A stretch of 64,000 nucleotides of DNA from an uncultured Phycisphaerales bacterium (GCA_905480395.1 CAJQQE010000013.1:1-64000), one strand, 5' to 3'; counted from the stretch's first letter, positions 52,786-62,364 are shown. Numbers and translations: made by a program. The notes: generated by a model from the letters alone, not told the origin.

Positions 52786-53008
52786 GAGAATCTCCTCTGA
52801 TAGCTTGAGACAGCAATATCATCGAATCGACTTCGGACGTCGGAACGGCTCTCCCGGTGACGACCGTCCAGATTCGAATGCCAACAGCATAGACGCTGGA
52901 GATGATTACCCGCCGATTGACCGACTCGGAGGATCCGATGGCATCGCCCTGCTCCTCTCGACCCAAATCGATCGGGAGCGGGCTTCGCTCGATCGGTACA
53001 CTCTCTCC

Positions 53009-54094
53009 ATGCTCGAGTCTCGCGTCGCCAATCATCCCGGCACCCGTGCGTTCGTCTCGCTCGCCGCCTTCGTGATCGTGGCGGGCGGTATGAAAATGGC
53101 GGCGAGCATCGTGGTACCGATTCTCGCCGCCATCTTCATCGCCGTCATCAGCGTCCCACCAACCGCGGCCCTGGTCCGACTCGGCATTCGACGCTGGCTC
53201 GCCGCCATGATCGTCTTCCTCGTGGTCATGCTGGTCGGACTCGCGGCGGCCGCGATCGTGGCTTCTACTGCGACGTCCTTCGCCCAAGAACTCCCGACCT
53301 ACGAGAAGCTTCTTCAAGCAAAACTCGCGGAGAGCGTCGCGTGGCTTCAGGAAAAGGGCGCCGACATCACGTTGGACCAAGTTGATGACATCCTTGATCC
53401 GGCAAAGCTCTTCCCATACATCCAGCAGACTCTTGCCGCGCTCGTGGGCCTTCTCCAAAGCACGGTGTTCGTGCTGCTGACCGTCATCTTCATCCTGATG
53501 GAAGCCACCGTCGTGCCGGACAAGATCCGATCGATCAACGACGCCTTCGGTGGCAAGATCGGCGAAGGCGATGAGGCGGTGGTTCGCTGGCGCCGAGTGC
53601 TGGGCGATCTCCAGGGCTATCTGGTCGTGAAGACCTACACCAGCGCGGTGACGGGATTGCTCGCCGGGCTCGGCTGCTGGTTCTTCGGTGTTCCGTATCC
53701 AATGGTGCTTGGTCTGATCGCCTTCGTGCTCAACTATGTCCCCTCGCTCGGATCGATCATTGCATCGGTTCCAGCAGTGCTTCTGGCCCTGGTACTCGAA
53801 GGCGTCGGGCCGGCGATCGGCGTCGCCATGGTCTATCTGGCGATCAATATCAGCATCGGAAGCATCACCGAGCCACGAATCATGGGCCGTCGGATGGGCC
53901 TCTCCCCGCTGGTCGTGTTCCTCTCTCTGGTCTTCTGGGGGTTCATTCTTGGACCGGTGGGCATGTTCTTGTCGGTTCCCTTGACGATGATCGTCAAGAT
54001 CCTCCTTGAGGGAACCGAGGATCTTCGCTGGATCGCCGTGATTCTCGGTTCTGGAGACGACATCGCGCCCGCTCCTGACAAGCCGGTTCCCTAA
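53009..54094 (+). CDS. AI-2E family transporter
   Basis: A 361-residue polytopic permease of the AI-2E exporter family (proposed exporters of the AI-2 signal or, in some members, sodium/proton antiporters). It has about eight hydrophobic segments, with the family-typical GDLQGYLVVKTYTSAVTGL, GLIAFVLNYVPSLGSIIA, YLAINISIGSITEPRIMGRRMGLSPLVV and a final FLSVPLTMIVK. The ATG at 53009 starts at the first membrane region; the frame runs open upstream across the divergent promoter region of the dehydrogenase gene (52786-53008). Confidence 0.92.
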   Translation: MLESRVANHPGTRAFVSLAAFVIVAGGMKMAASIVVPILAAIFIAVISVPPTAALVRLGIRRWLAAMIVFLVVMLVGLAAAAIVASTATSFAQELPTYEKLLQAKLAESVAWLQEKGADITLDQVDDILDPAKLFPYIQQTLAALVGLLQSTVFVLLTVIFILMEATVVPDKIRSINDAFGGKIGEGDEAVVRWRRVLGDLQGYLVVKTYTSAVTGLLAGLGCWFFGVPYPMVLGLIAFVLNYVPSLGSIIASVPAVLLALVLEGVGPAIGVAMVYLAINISIGSITEPRIMGRRMGLSPLVVFLSLVFWGFILGPVGMFLSVPLTMIVKILLEGTEDLRWIAVILGSGDDIAPAPDKPVP

Positions 54095-54125
54095 GCCTTC
54101 CAGACGTCACTTCCGAAGACCCCCC

Positions 54126-55148
54126 GTGCCCGACCACGAATCTCCGAAACGCCACCCCCTTTTTCCGCGGCCGTTCCTGGTCTGGATCGTTGTTCTCTAC
54201 ACGCTCCTGGGAATAGTGATCGTCGGCGGTGGACATCTCACGACGGCGGTTCAAAACTGGCCCATGGCAATCGCCATGGCGGTCGGCTCGTACATCGCGG
54301 GATCCACGCCCATGGGTGGTGGCACCATCGGATTTCCGGTGCTGGTACTCATCTTCGGCGAGTCCGCCGCCATCGGCCGCGACTTCTCTTTCGCGATTCA
54401 GGCGATCGGCATGACGAGCGCCGGCGTGTACATCCTCAGTCGCCGGCTTCCAATTGCTTGGAACGTCTTGATTCCCGCGATGATCGGATCCGCCGTCGGG
54501 ACACCACTTGGCGTTCTCTATCTGGCCCCGCACGTCGACGACTTACTGGTCAAACTCCTCTTCGCCGTGACTTGGGCTGGCTTCGGCATCGCTCAATTCC
54601 GACTGATGCGCGACCTGCTCGAACCAGAGCCGCTCACTCATCAGCATCCCAGGTTTGATCGATTCATCGGACTGCTGGTCGGCTTTGGCGGCGGGCTCTT
54701 TGTCGCCAGCATTACCGGCGTCGGCGTCGACATGCTTTTATTCGTCGCGCTGGTTCTTCTCGTCAGAGTCGATGCACGCTGCGGCATTGCCTCAAGCGTC
54801 CTGCTCATGGCTTTCACATCGCTGGTTGGCCTGCTCGTAAACGCCACCGCATTTGGCATTTCCGACGAAGTCTGGTCAAAGTGGTACGCCGCGGCGCCAG
54901 TAGTCGCGATCGGCGCCCCGCTCGGAGCGCTCGCGGCATCCGTCATCCCCCGAGGAATCACGCTGGGCATCGTCTCACTCTTGTGCGTTGTTCAGTTCGT
55001 GGCCTTCTGCGCCGCGGAACGCATCTCGGGCTGGCCACTGGCGATTTCGCTCGTGGCGCTCGCGGGGGTCACTGCCGGATTTGCGATGGTCAATCGCTGG
55101 GGTGATCGACGGCTCCGACGGCTTCGAACCACGCCGCCTTCGCCTTAA
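54126..55148 (+). CDS. TauE/SafE-family sulfite/anion permease
   Basis: A 340-residue polytopic protein with two repeated halves, each opening with a glycine-rich hairpin helix (GGGTIGFPVLVLIFG; VGFGGGLFVASITGVGVDMLLFV), as in the TauE/SafE family that moves sulfite, sulfoacetate or other anions across the inner membrane. GTG start at 54126, 31 bases after the AI-2E gene, so they are probably co-transcribed. Substrate unknown. Confidence 0.87.
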   Translation: MPDHESPKRHPLFPRPFLVWIVVLYTLLGIVIVGGGHLTTAVQNWPMAIAMAVGSYIAGSTPMGGGTIGFPVLVLIFGESAAIGRDFSFAIQAIGMTSAGVYILSRRLPIAWNVLIPAMIGSAVGTPLGVLYLAPHVDDLLVKLLFAVTWAGFGIAQFRLMRDLLEPEPLTHQHPRFDRFIGLLVGFGGGLFVASITGVGVDMLLFVALVLLVRVDARCGIASSVLLMAFTSLVGLLVNATAFGISDEVWSKWYAAAPVVAIGAPLGALAASVIPRGITLGIVSLLCVVQFVAFCAAERISGWPLAISLVALAGVTAGFAMVNRWGDRRLRRLRTTPPSP

Positions 55149-55182
55149 GCGACCCCAAGGTTTGATCCGAAGGTCCCGCGAT

Positions 55183-56952
55183 TCACTCTTCCGTACCGGT
55201 CGCCGCCGGATCTTTATCGCGGTTGATGTGAACGTAATCGTTCTCCGCTGGACGAGCGACGGTCATCTTCGGTGCCTTCTTGTCGATCTTCGCGGTAATC
55301 CAACCCTCATTGATCAGTGCCTCGATCGCCTGAATGGCAATCTTGATCGGGGATTGGTGACTTTTCGTGCTATTCGGACCGCCGAAGTACTCGATGAGCA
55401 ATTTGTGGATTCGGTCGATTCGAGATTCCTGTTCGAGGACCTCCACCACCACCTTGAACATTCCGACCATGGGGAGGCGGTTCTGGCCTCGAACCCAGCA
55501 GTCTTCACGCTTGATCTTTCCCTTGTCGTAGACGGGCATTAGCTTCCGCTCCGCGTTGCGAAGATTGAGCTTCAGGACGTTCTTGTGATTGAGATCCCAA
55601 TCGCCCTTCTTGTCAGTGAGTACCCAGAGAACCTGTTTCAATGAAGGCAGGTCGCACGTACCGAGTGCCGGCGCCGAAGAACTTTCATTCGTAAAACCGC
55701 CCTGAGCAAGCCATCGCCACGCCGCCTCGGGCGACATCTTGATCCCCGCTTCTTTGGCGATCTCAGCGCAATGGTCTTGAAGATCCGTGAACTGGCCGTT
55801 TGATGCGTACCAGAAGTCGGCAAAACGAATGTGCTGTTTCACCCGTCGCATCTGCGACTCACTGACTGATTCTTTGAGCCAAGTCGTATCCGCATTTTCA
55901 TCCTCACTCGAATCGAGCAGCTCCGAAAGCGTGTACGCGAGTTCGCGGGCTCCGGTGTGGGCGAGGGTCATACCTGCCGCAAGGATCGGATCTGCAAACC
56001 CGATCGACTCACCAACGAGGAACCAGTTTTCGCCGTGCCCTCGATTAGCGGTGAAGGACCAGTCCTTGGTCGCTTCAACCATCCCTCGGGGAGTTGCGTT
56101 CTTAATCAGTGCCGAAATGCGATCGTCGCTTTTGATCGCCTGGTGATAGCAATCCTCAACGCTGAGCCCGAGCGTTTTGTAGTGCTCAGATGGCAAGACG
56201 TACCCAATGGAAGTTCGGGTCGGCCCAAGTGGGATGAACCAAATCCAGCCCGCGGCTTGGCTCATGACTTGGACGCGCGTCCCTCCGGAACCAACTTCGA
56301 TGGCCCAATCCGCGTTTTCCCAGTAATCCCAGAACGCCACGTTCTGTAATTTGGTCTCGGGACGGGTCTCGACTCCCATCGCTTTCCGGAGCGTTCCGAT
56401 GTGGCCCGTGGCATCGATGTAATACCTCGCGACCACGGTCGACCCGTCGGACAACTTGAGCCCCTCGACTCGATCGCCGTCTCGCATCACTTCGACGACC
56501 TGAGTCTCCTGCCGAACTTGAGCCCCAAGCTTCTCCGCGTGATGGAGCAAGATCTCGTCGTAGATGGCGCGATCCACCTGAAAGGCCGTCTGCCGTCTGA
56601 GACCTTCGTATGCCGTGGGTCGAGCGAGCTTCTCAACTTCGCTCGGTGGCGCAAAATCGAAATTCCAGAGTTCGGGATTCTTACCCCACCGATAGGTGGC
56701 GCCGATCTTCAACGGAAATCCAGCGTTTTCGATCTCGTCCCAGCAGCCCATCTCATGGATGATTCCGCTGATCGCGGGTAACTGACTCTCGCCGACGTGA
56801 TCGCGCGGAAACTTTTCTTTCTCGAGGACAAGCACCTTTGACTCGGGCCGATATTTGGCAAGAAATGCCGCGGTCGTAGAGCCTGCGGGGCCTCCGCCAA
56901 TAATGGCAACATCACATTCGTGGACGTTTCCGGTATCTACTCTTCCGACCAT
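55183..56952 (-). CDS. Flavin-dependent halogenase-like monooxygenase
   Basis: A 589-residue FAD protein. It has the dinucleotide-binding motif DVAIIGGGPAGSTTAAFLA (about 14-32) and RDHVGESQLPAISG, followed by LKIGATYRWG, whose Lys82 sits where the catalytic lysine of flavin halogenases lies. WIWFIP (236-241) matches their WxWxIP motif, which blocks ordinary hydroxylation. The FAD domain ends near GESIGFADPILAAGMTLAH (314-332). The last 250 residues hold no motif I know. Alternatives are a non-halogenating relative or a geranylgeranyl-reductase-type enzyme. GGGAG precedes ATG 56952 at 8 bases. It is encoded alone, with no carrier protein or biosynthetic genes beside it, and no flavin reductase. 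Confidence 0.8.
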   Translation of the reverse strand: MVGRVDTGNVHECDVAIIGGGPAGSTTAAFLAKYRPESKVLVLEKEKFPRDHVGESQLPAISGIIHEMGCWDEIENAGFPLKIGATYRWGKNPELWNFDFAPPSEVEKLARPTAYEGLRRQTAFQVDRAIYDEILLHHAEKLGAQVRQETQVVEVMRDGDRVEGLKLSDGSTVVARYYIDATGHIGTLRKAMGVETRPETKLQNVAFWDYWENADWAIEVGSGGTRVQVMSQAAGWIWFIPLGPTRTSIGYVLPSEHYKTLGLSVEDCYHQAIKSDDRISALIKNATPRGMVEATKDWSFTANRGHGENWFLVGESIGFADPILAAGMTLAHTGARELAYTLSELLDSSEDENADTTWLKESVSESQMRRVKQHIRFADFWYASNGQFTDLQDHCAEIAKEAGIKMSPEAAWRWLAQGGFTNESSSAPALGTCDLPSLKQVLWVLTDKKGDWDLNHKNVLKLNLRNAERKLMPVYDKGKIKREDCWVRGQNRLPMVGMFKVVVEVLEQESRIDRIHKLLIEYFGGPNSTKSHQSPIKIAIQAIEALINEGWITAKIDKKAPKMTVARPAENDYVHINRDKDPAATGTEE

Positions 56953-57165
56953 TATTGAGACTCCCGATGCTTTACTCGAAAGATCCAAGGCGGTCGATCA
57001 ACGGACCGTCGATCGATTCTCTATTCCGATATCGGCACGTCGTAGGCGAACGTTTGACAAGGATCTCGCTCAATTCTAAATCCTGCCGGCCGCGAGTCCA
57101 AAAGAAAGCGATAATTTGTTTTTTTAGAGACCTGGCTGGGGCTCAATCGTGGCGCTCTCTTCGAT

Positions 57166-57192
57166 GGCGATGACTGCCCCCGCCACATCGCC
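57166..57192. other. Weak hairpin downstream of the REC-PP2C gene
   Basis: GGCGATG (57166-57172) pairs with CATCGCC (57186-57192) over a 13-base loop, directly after the stop of the operon's last gene. There is no T run on the minus strand; a T tract lies further on at about 57117-57125. A terminator is possible but weakly supported. The rest of 56953-57195 holds a perfect TTGACA on the plus strand (57054-57059) with no partner -10, and no gene I can support. Confidence 0.3.
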
Positions 57193-57195
57193 GGT

Positions 57196-58374
57196 TCACT
57201 CAAAGTCGACCTGCAGGATCGAGACGTCGTCCTCGAACTGGTCTGACTTCATCAGTAACCGCCCCTTGGCCGTTAATTCAGCGATTCGATCGTCTTCAGC
57301 AGCGATTGGCCGAGAAATAAATTCCTTGAATTCATCGAAGTCCCACATCTCGCCGTTGGACATCTTGAGTTCGAACACCCCGTCGCTGAAGACCAGAAGC
57401 CGATCGCCGGGCTTCATTTTGATCGAATCGACCTGGGGCTCCATGCCCGGGATGGCCCCGATCACCATGTTCTGGGAATCGAGCCAGACGTGGCTTCCGT
57501 CCGCGGAAATGATCAACGACGGAGGATGGCCACCACCACACCAGGTCAGCTCCGTCGTTCGCCGATCGTAGATTCCGTAAAAGAGCGTGAAGAACATTCC
57601 GCCGTGCTCTGACATTTGGAACGATTCATTGAGTCGAGCGGTCACCGCCGCGGGGTCGGCCACGATCGCGGCGTCCTTGAACCCGCTGCGGATCAAATTG
57701 ATCACCGAAATGGAAAGTAGCGCGGGACCGACACCGTGACCACAGACATCTAAAAGGTAGATCGCAAATCGATCCTCATCGATCCAGTGGTATCCGAAAC
57801 TATCACCGCCCAATGACGCCGAGGGTATGAACGACCATCGCGTCGAAATCTGCCCTTCGATGGGCTCATTGAGCAGGCTCTCTACGTAATCTGCCGCCTT
57901 CTGAAGCTCATGTCGAAGATGGCTTTCGCTGGCCTCCAGCATTCGGAATGCTTCGTTTCGCTCAATCGCGGCGATGAAACCAGCACTGTGATATCGGATT
58001 CTCGCAATCAGTTCGAGCGCATCGGGGAGTTTGACAATGTAATCATTGGCCCCCCGCTTGAACGCTTCAGCCTTCGTCGTGCCCTCTTCTCGAGAACTCA
58101 GAACCACAATCGGAACCTGTGATGTCTGTTCGTTCGCTCGATATTGGGTCACCAAATCAAGCCCATCCACTTCTGGCATGACCAGATCTTGGAGAATCAC
58201 GGTCGGGAGAAATCGCTCCGCCGTCTCGATCGCTTTGGAAGGATCCTGGCAGTATTCGTAGGCAATCCCGGTCTCCGCCGCGAGAATCCGGCGGACCGCT
58301 TCGCCAATCATCGCCTGATCGTCGACCAAGAGGACGCGAACGCTTTTCTCAGCGTCAAGAGGCATGTCATTCAT
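57196..58374 (-). CDS. WspR-like receiver fused to a PP2C/SpoIIE phosphatase
   Basis: A 392-residue response regulator. Residues 10-130 form a receiver domain with all key residues (Asp18-Asp19, phospho-acceptor Asp63 in VILQDLVMPEVDG, Lys115 in NDYIVKLPDA). The receiver, including DDQAMIGEAVRR and ARIRYHS, and the helical linker up to about 165 resemble WspR as I know it. The C-terminus is then not GGDEF but a PP2C/SpoIIE domain (about 175-392) with metal-binding Asp191 (GGDSFG), Asp209 (LLDVCGHGVG), Asp331 (FSDGVFE) and Asp382-383 (EDDVSIL). It should dephosphorylate a phospho-STAS protein when the receiver is activated. ATG 58374 overlaps the CheB stop (TGATG). Confidence 0.93.
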   Translation of the reverse strand: MNDMPLDAEKSVRVLLVDDQAMIGEAVRRILAAETGIAYEYCQDPSKAIETAERFLPTVILQDLVMPEVDGLDLVTQYRANEQTSQVPIVVLSSREEGTTKAEAFKRGANDYIVKLPDALELIARIRYHSAGFIAAIERNEAFRMLEASESHLRHELQKAADYVESLLNEPIEGQISTRWSFIPSASLGGDSFGYHWIDEDRFAIYLLDVCGHGVGPALLSISVINLIRSGFKDAAIVADPAAVTARLNESFQMSEHGGMFFTLFYGIYDRRTTELTWCGGGHPPSLIISADGSHVWLDSQNMVIGAIPGMEPQVDSIKMKPGDRLLVFSDGVFELKMSNGEMWDFDEFKEFISRPIAAEDDRIAELTAKGRLLMKSDQFEDDVSILQVDFE

Positions 58375-59417
58375 CAATTCACTCCTGCAGTTCGGAGCCG
58401 CGACGCGACTCGATCACCAATCTTGTCTATGGAAAGAGTTTCCATCGCCCCACCCGCGCGGATCGCCGCCGCAGGCATCCCCCAGACCGCACTCGAATCT
58501 TCGTCTTGGGCAATGGTGTGCCAACCAGCCAGCCGTAATCTTCCCAGCCCTTCGGCGCCGTCCGTCCCCATTCCGGTCAAGAGAACGGCGATCCCTTTGA
58601 AACTGCAGCTGGCGGCACTCAGAAACAACTGGTCGACCGACGGCCGGTGAATACTCTCGGCGGGCTCCCGGCGATGATCATATCCACCTTCATTCAGGAT
58701 CAGATGCTGCTCCGCAGCCGCCACCACAACTTCACCAGAACGCATCGGCCCCGGTTTCGAGCCAACCACGGGATGGCCCGTCGATTCGGTCAGCCAATTC
58801 GTCAGGCCAGGTACGAACCGAGGATCAATGTGTTGGACGATCACGATCGGAACGGTGAGCGGGGAAGGAATCGATGAAAGCACCTGCCGAAGTGCCTGCG
58901 GACCACCGGTCGAGGCGCCGAGCAAGACGACTGAAGGCCGCTCGCTGGAGGAGACCGCGATCTTAGATGAGCGCGGCTTGATCTTGGCCTGAGCCAACGG
59001 CGAATCGGAAGACTTGCGGAACCCGCCGGGATCCAACCGGAGCCTGGCAATCCGCTCCAGCAGCGGCTCGCCGCCACGAATTGAACCATCCAGACCCATC
59101 GTGGGCGTCTCCACCGCATCCACCGCACCACCCGCCAGCGCCTTCACGACCCGCCGAGCATTCCCATCGATCGTCGCCGTGACGACCAGAATGGGACACG
59201 GATTCGTCCTCATAATCACGCTGGTCGCTTCCGCCCCATCCATCTCTGGCATCACCAAGTCCATGAGAATCAGATCGGGCCGATCGGCGGCGGTTTTCGC
59301 GACGGCATCATGGCCGTCGACTGCGGTCCACGCCACCTCAAGACCGTCACTCAACTCGATGATTCGGCGGAGAGTCTCGGTCGCCATTCGAAGATCATTG
59401 ACGATTCCCACTCTCAT
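58374..59417 (-). CDS. CheB-type methylesterase, WspF-like
   Basis: A 347-residue receptor methylesterase/deamidase. The receiver (about 1-120) has the phospho-Asp in LILMDLVMPEMDG, but reads VGIVNDLR where most have two acidic residues, and VETP where most have a Lys-Pro; WspF shows the same two variations as I recall. The esterase domain has Ser in LLGASTGGPQAL, His in VIVQHIDPRFVPG and Asp in LTGMGTDGAEG. It resets receptor methylation, opposing CheR. It starts at ATG 59417, overlapping the CheA stop as ATGA. Confidence 0.93.
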   Translation of the reverse strand: MRVGIVNDLRMATETLRRIIELSDGLEVAWTAVDGHDAVAKTAADRPDLILMDLVMPEMDGAEATSVIMRTNPCPILVVTATIDGNARRVVKALAGGAVDAVETPTMGLDGSIRGGEPLLERIARLRLDPGGFRKSSDSPLAQAKIKPRSSKIAVSSSERPSVVLLGASTGGPQALRQVLSSIPSPLTVPIVIVQHIDPRFVPGLTNWLTESTGHPVVGSKPGPMRSGEVVVAAAEQHLILNEGGYDHRREPAESIHRPSVDQLFLSAASCSFKGIAVLLTGMGTDGAEGLGRLRLAGWHTIAQDEDSSAVWGMPAAAIRAGGAMETLSIDKIGDRVASRLRTAGVN

Positions 59418-61780
59418 GCGTCAATTCCGAGGATATCGCGCACGGTGGTGACAAACGTTCCTTCACGGAAACTTCCCTTGGTGAGATACGCGTCGGCGCC
59501 CGCTTGCATTCCGGCCAGTCGATCAGCTTCCCGATCCTTGTATGAGACCACGACCACCGGAATCGTCTTGAACCGATCATCGGCTCGGAGCGTGGTCACC
59601 AGTTCGATTCCATTCATCCTGGGCATGTCGATGTCGGTGACCACAAGATCGTATTGCCCGGCTTGGAGCGCATTCCAACCATCAACACCATCCACCGCCG
59701 TCTCGACCTCAAGCCCCATCTGCGACAGAATCTGCCTCTCTACTTCGCGAACCGTGATCGAGTCCTCGACCACCAGAACCCGCTTGGCTCGTGCCATCTC
59801 GTTCGAAGTGCGTTCACGACCGGTACCTCGAAGTTTTCCATCGCCGAGCAGTTGGCGAATCGACTTCAGAACATCCTCGACGTCCAGAATAAAGAGCGGA
59901 CTCCCATCTTCGAGCATCGCCGCGGCGCCAACGTGCGGCATTTTTCCAAATCGCGGATCCAGACGACGCACCACCAAATCCTGCTCGCCGAGGAATCGGT
60001 CGACGACGAGACCGCATCGCCCGGTTGAGTCGCCAACCACGACCACACTCTCGACGTCGGGGTCCCCGTCGGTCTCTGGCAGGCCCAAGAGCGACGCAAA
60101 CCTGATCAACCCGATCATGCCGCCTTCATGTTGAAACTGCCGGCGTCCTTCGACCGTGGTGATTTCGGACGAGGGAACTCTGGTCACTCGGGAGAGACGC
60201 GCTAGGGGAAGACCAAAGGGCTCTCCGTCAACTTCCACGAGTGCCGCGCGAACCACTGATCGAGTCACGGGGAGTTGGAGCTCAAAGGTCGTACCGACCC
60301 CCAGCGTTGACTCGACCCGCACCGCCCCACCGACTTCGTGAACCATTGACTGCACGACGTCGAGGCCGACGCCTCGGCCCGAGACTTCGGTAATCGCCGC
60401 GGCGGTCGAAAACCCCGGAAGAAAAAGAAAATCGTGAAGCTCTGGCCCTTCTAATCGCCCCGCCACCGTGGCATCGACAAATCCGCGTTCGACGACTTTC
60501 CGTCGAAGTGCCTCCGGGTCAATGCCCCCTCCGTCCTCTCGAACCCGGACCAGCAACATCCCCGCATGGTGCCGGGCTTCAAGCACAAGGGTCGCCGTCT
60601 CCGGTTTCCCAGTCGCCCTTCTCACTTCCGGAAGTTCGATCCCGTGATCGACCGCATTTCGCAGGACGTGGGTCAGGGGTGCTTCGAGCGACGCGAGAAT
60701 CTCGCGATCGACTCGGGTGCGACCGCCTTGAACCTCGAAACGAACCTTCTTGCCCAGTTTCTTCGCGAGATCACGGATCATCCTTGGAAATCCATGGCCG
60801 CCATCTTCGAACGGCCGCATTCGACTTCCCAACACCTGACCGTACAGATCCGCGGAGATTTCCTCGGTCCGCCGGAGCAGTCCATCAAGATCGTCAATCA
60901 GACCAGTGACCGCGAGACGGCCTTCGTCGATCTCTCGGCGCAATTCGCGAAGCGGATCGCGGTCATCGCGCAACGTCGACCCGACTCCACTTTCCATTCC
61001 TTCCAATCGTTGATCGAACTTGGCCGCCTGCTCTCGAATCCCCTGGAATCGGCGAGAGGTGATCATGACCTCGCCCGCAAGTTGCATCATTCGTTCGAGC
61101 CGACTCGAATCAACTCGAACGGTGCGGGTTTCCTCGCCTTGGGCAGGTGGGGCTTCCGACTCAAGATCTGCAGAGGCGGCGGATGCCACCAACGTCGCAG
61201 GACGCCCTGGTGATTCGGTCTTCGATGAAGGCGCGGCGCCTTCGATCGTCACCTTTGGGTAGCTCGCGCTTGGCTCTGGGGCCAGCTCTGGGGCTGGTTC
61301 TGAAGCGAGGGCTGGAGCCTGGTCCGGGGCCGGGCCTGGGACCGGTTCCAACGCTTCCGTGATGCCAGCATCACCGGCCGCCACCGAATTCTCGAGGGCG
61401 GTGATCGTCTCTGCGATCTTTGACGCGTGTTCCGCGCTCCATCCTTCGATTGCTTTCTCATCGATCTCCGAGAGGCTCCGAAGTAAATCGGTCCCCGCCA
61501 GCAACTGATCCACTCGTTCTGAGACCAAAATCTCCTTGCCATCTTGCACCGCCACAAAGATGTCTTCCATCGCATGCGCCAGGCCCACTGCGATGTCTAA
61601 GCCGATGATCCGCGCCGCACCCTTGACCGAGTGTGCTGCTCTCATCAACGGCTCAATCGCGACGCCACCGTCGGTCGGGTTGGCTTCGAGTTTGAGGAGG
61701 CCCGATTCCAACGAAGCGCAATGCGTCTCTGCCTCCTCACGAAAGAGATCAAACATCGAAAATCCGCCGAGATCACTCAT
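59414..61780 (-). CDS. Hybrid CheA histidine kinase with C-terminal receiver, WspE-like
   Basis: A 788-residue kinase. It comprises an Hpt phosphotransfer domain with His50 (AAHSVKGAARIIGL), a Pro/Ala/Glu-rich linker (about 140-180), a dimerisation helix, a GHKL ATPase (NAVDHGIELPEVRR at 375, REDGGGIDPE at 415, SGRGVGLDVV at 467), a CheW-like coupling domain (about 508-645) and a C-terminal receiver (666-788) with Asp716 (VTDIDMPRMNG) and Lys768. There is no separate CheY-binding P2 domain, in line with WspE-type hybrids. It overlaps the CheW-like gene before it and cheB after it as ATGA. It should phosphorylate the REC-PP2C protein and CheB. Confidence 0.95.
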   Translation of the reverse strand: MSDLGGFSMFDLFREEAETHCASLESGLLKLEANPTDGGVAIEPLMRAAHSVKGAARIIGLDIAVGLAHAMEDIFVAVQDGKEILVSERVDQLLAGTDLLRSLSEIDEKAIEGWSAEHASKIAETITALENSVAAGDAGITEALEPVPGPAPDQAPALASEPAPELAPEPSASYPKVTIEGAAPSSKTESPGRPATLVASAASADLESEAPPAQGEETRTVRVDSSRLERMMQLAGEVMITSRRFQGIREQAAKFDQRLEGMESGVGSTLRDDRDPLRELRREIDEGRLAVTGLIDDLDGLLRRTEEISADLYGQVLGSRMRPFEDGGHGFPRMIRDLAKKLGKKVRFEVQGGRTRVDREILASLEAPLTHVLRNAVDHGIELPEVRRATGKPETATLVLEARHHAGMLLVRVREDGGGIDPEALRRKVVERGFVDATVAGRLEGPELHDFLFLPGFSTAAAITEVSGRGVGLDVVQSMVHEVGGAVRVESTLGVGTTFELQLPVTRSVVRAALVEVDGEPFGLPLARLSRVTRVPSSEITTVEGRRQFQHEGGMIGLIRFASLLGLPETDGDPDVESVVVVGDSTGRCGLVVDRFLGEQDLVVRRLDPRFGKMPHVGAAAMLEDGSPLFILDVEDVLKSIRQLLGDGKLRGTGRERTSNEMARAKRVLVVEDSITVREVERQILSQMGLEVETAVDGVDGWNALQAGQYDLVVTDIDMPRMNGIELVTTLRADDRFKTIPVVVVSYKDREADRLAGMQAGADAYLTKGSFREGTFVTTVRDILGIDA

Positions 61781-62364
61781 CGGAGGCCTCCGTCCAGCAG
61801 ATTCAACAGTCGATCAGAATCGAGAAGCGCTGCCAGCCGTCCGTCTCGTGAGATGAGCCCGATCGTATGCCGATGAAGCGACGCGGAAACGGTCGTCGGG
61901 GGATCAATGATCGTCGCACGCGGCACCTGAATCATGCCTTCCACTTCGTCAACCGGAATCACCCATCGACGATCCGGTGGACCGACGACCACGAACCGTG
62001 GCTCGGTCGGCGATGCATCGCGCACGAGATCAAGAAGGAGATCCAACCGCGCCGCCGGGACAATCTCTCCATCAACCGCGGCCACGCCCGCAAGGTGTTC
62101 CGCATTTCGATGCGGTACTCGACGAATGATCGCGGGTTCGTGAACCCGATACGCGAAAAGTGCATCGAATCCCAGCCATTCATCACCGATTCGAGCGATC
62201 AACACCGTGAGTTCATCTGACTCAACTTCTTCATGTCGTTGCCCAACCAGCCTCGTGTTTTCATCGAAAGTTTCGGATGAGATTGGCCGGTTAAGTAAAC
62301 GGTCCATGGCCAATCGCGAGTCGGCGGCGTCACCGTTGTTATTCAAAGGCGAGTGCTCAATCAT
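61777..62364 (-). CDS. CheW-like coupling protein, WspD-like
   Basis: A 195-residue CheW-domain protein linking receptor and kinase. An N-terminal extension of about 50 residues (RLLNRPISSETFDENTRLV) precedes the SH3-like CheW fold (LIARIGDEWLGFDALFAYRV, GVAAVDGEIVPAARLD, IPVDEVEGMIQV, IGLISRDGRLAALLD). Its ATGA overlaps with cheR and cheA place it in the WspD position. The cysteine cluster at the start of WspD, as I remember it, is not present. Confidence 0.87.
   Translation of the reverse strand: MIEHSPLNNNGDAADSRLAMDRLLNRPISSETFDENTRLVGQRHEEVESDELTVLIARIGDEWLGFDALFAYRVHEPAIIRRVPHRNAEHLAGVAAVDGEIVPAARLDLLLDLVRDASPTEPRFVVVGPPDRRWVIPVDEVEGMIQVPRATIIDPPTTVSASLHRHTIGLISRDGRLAALLDSDRLLNLLDGGLR

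Noticed and set aside
57054-57059. Perfect TTGACA on the plus strand as a promoter
   Set aside because: No -10 element lies at 16-18 bases, and no plus-strand gene follows.
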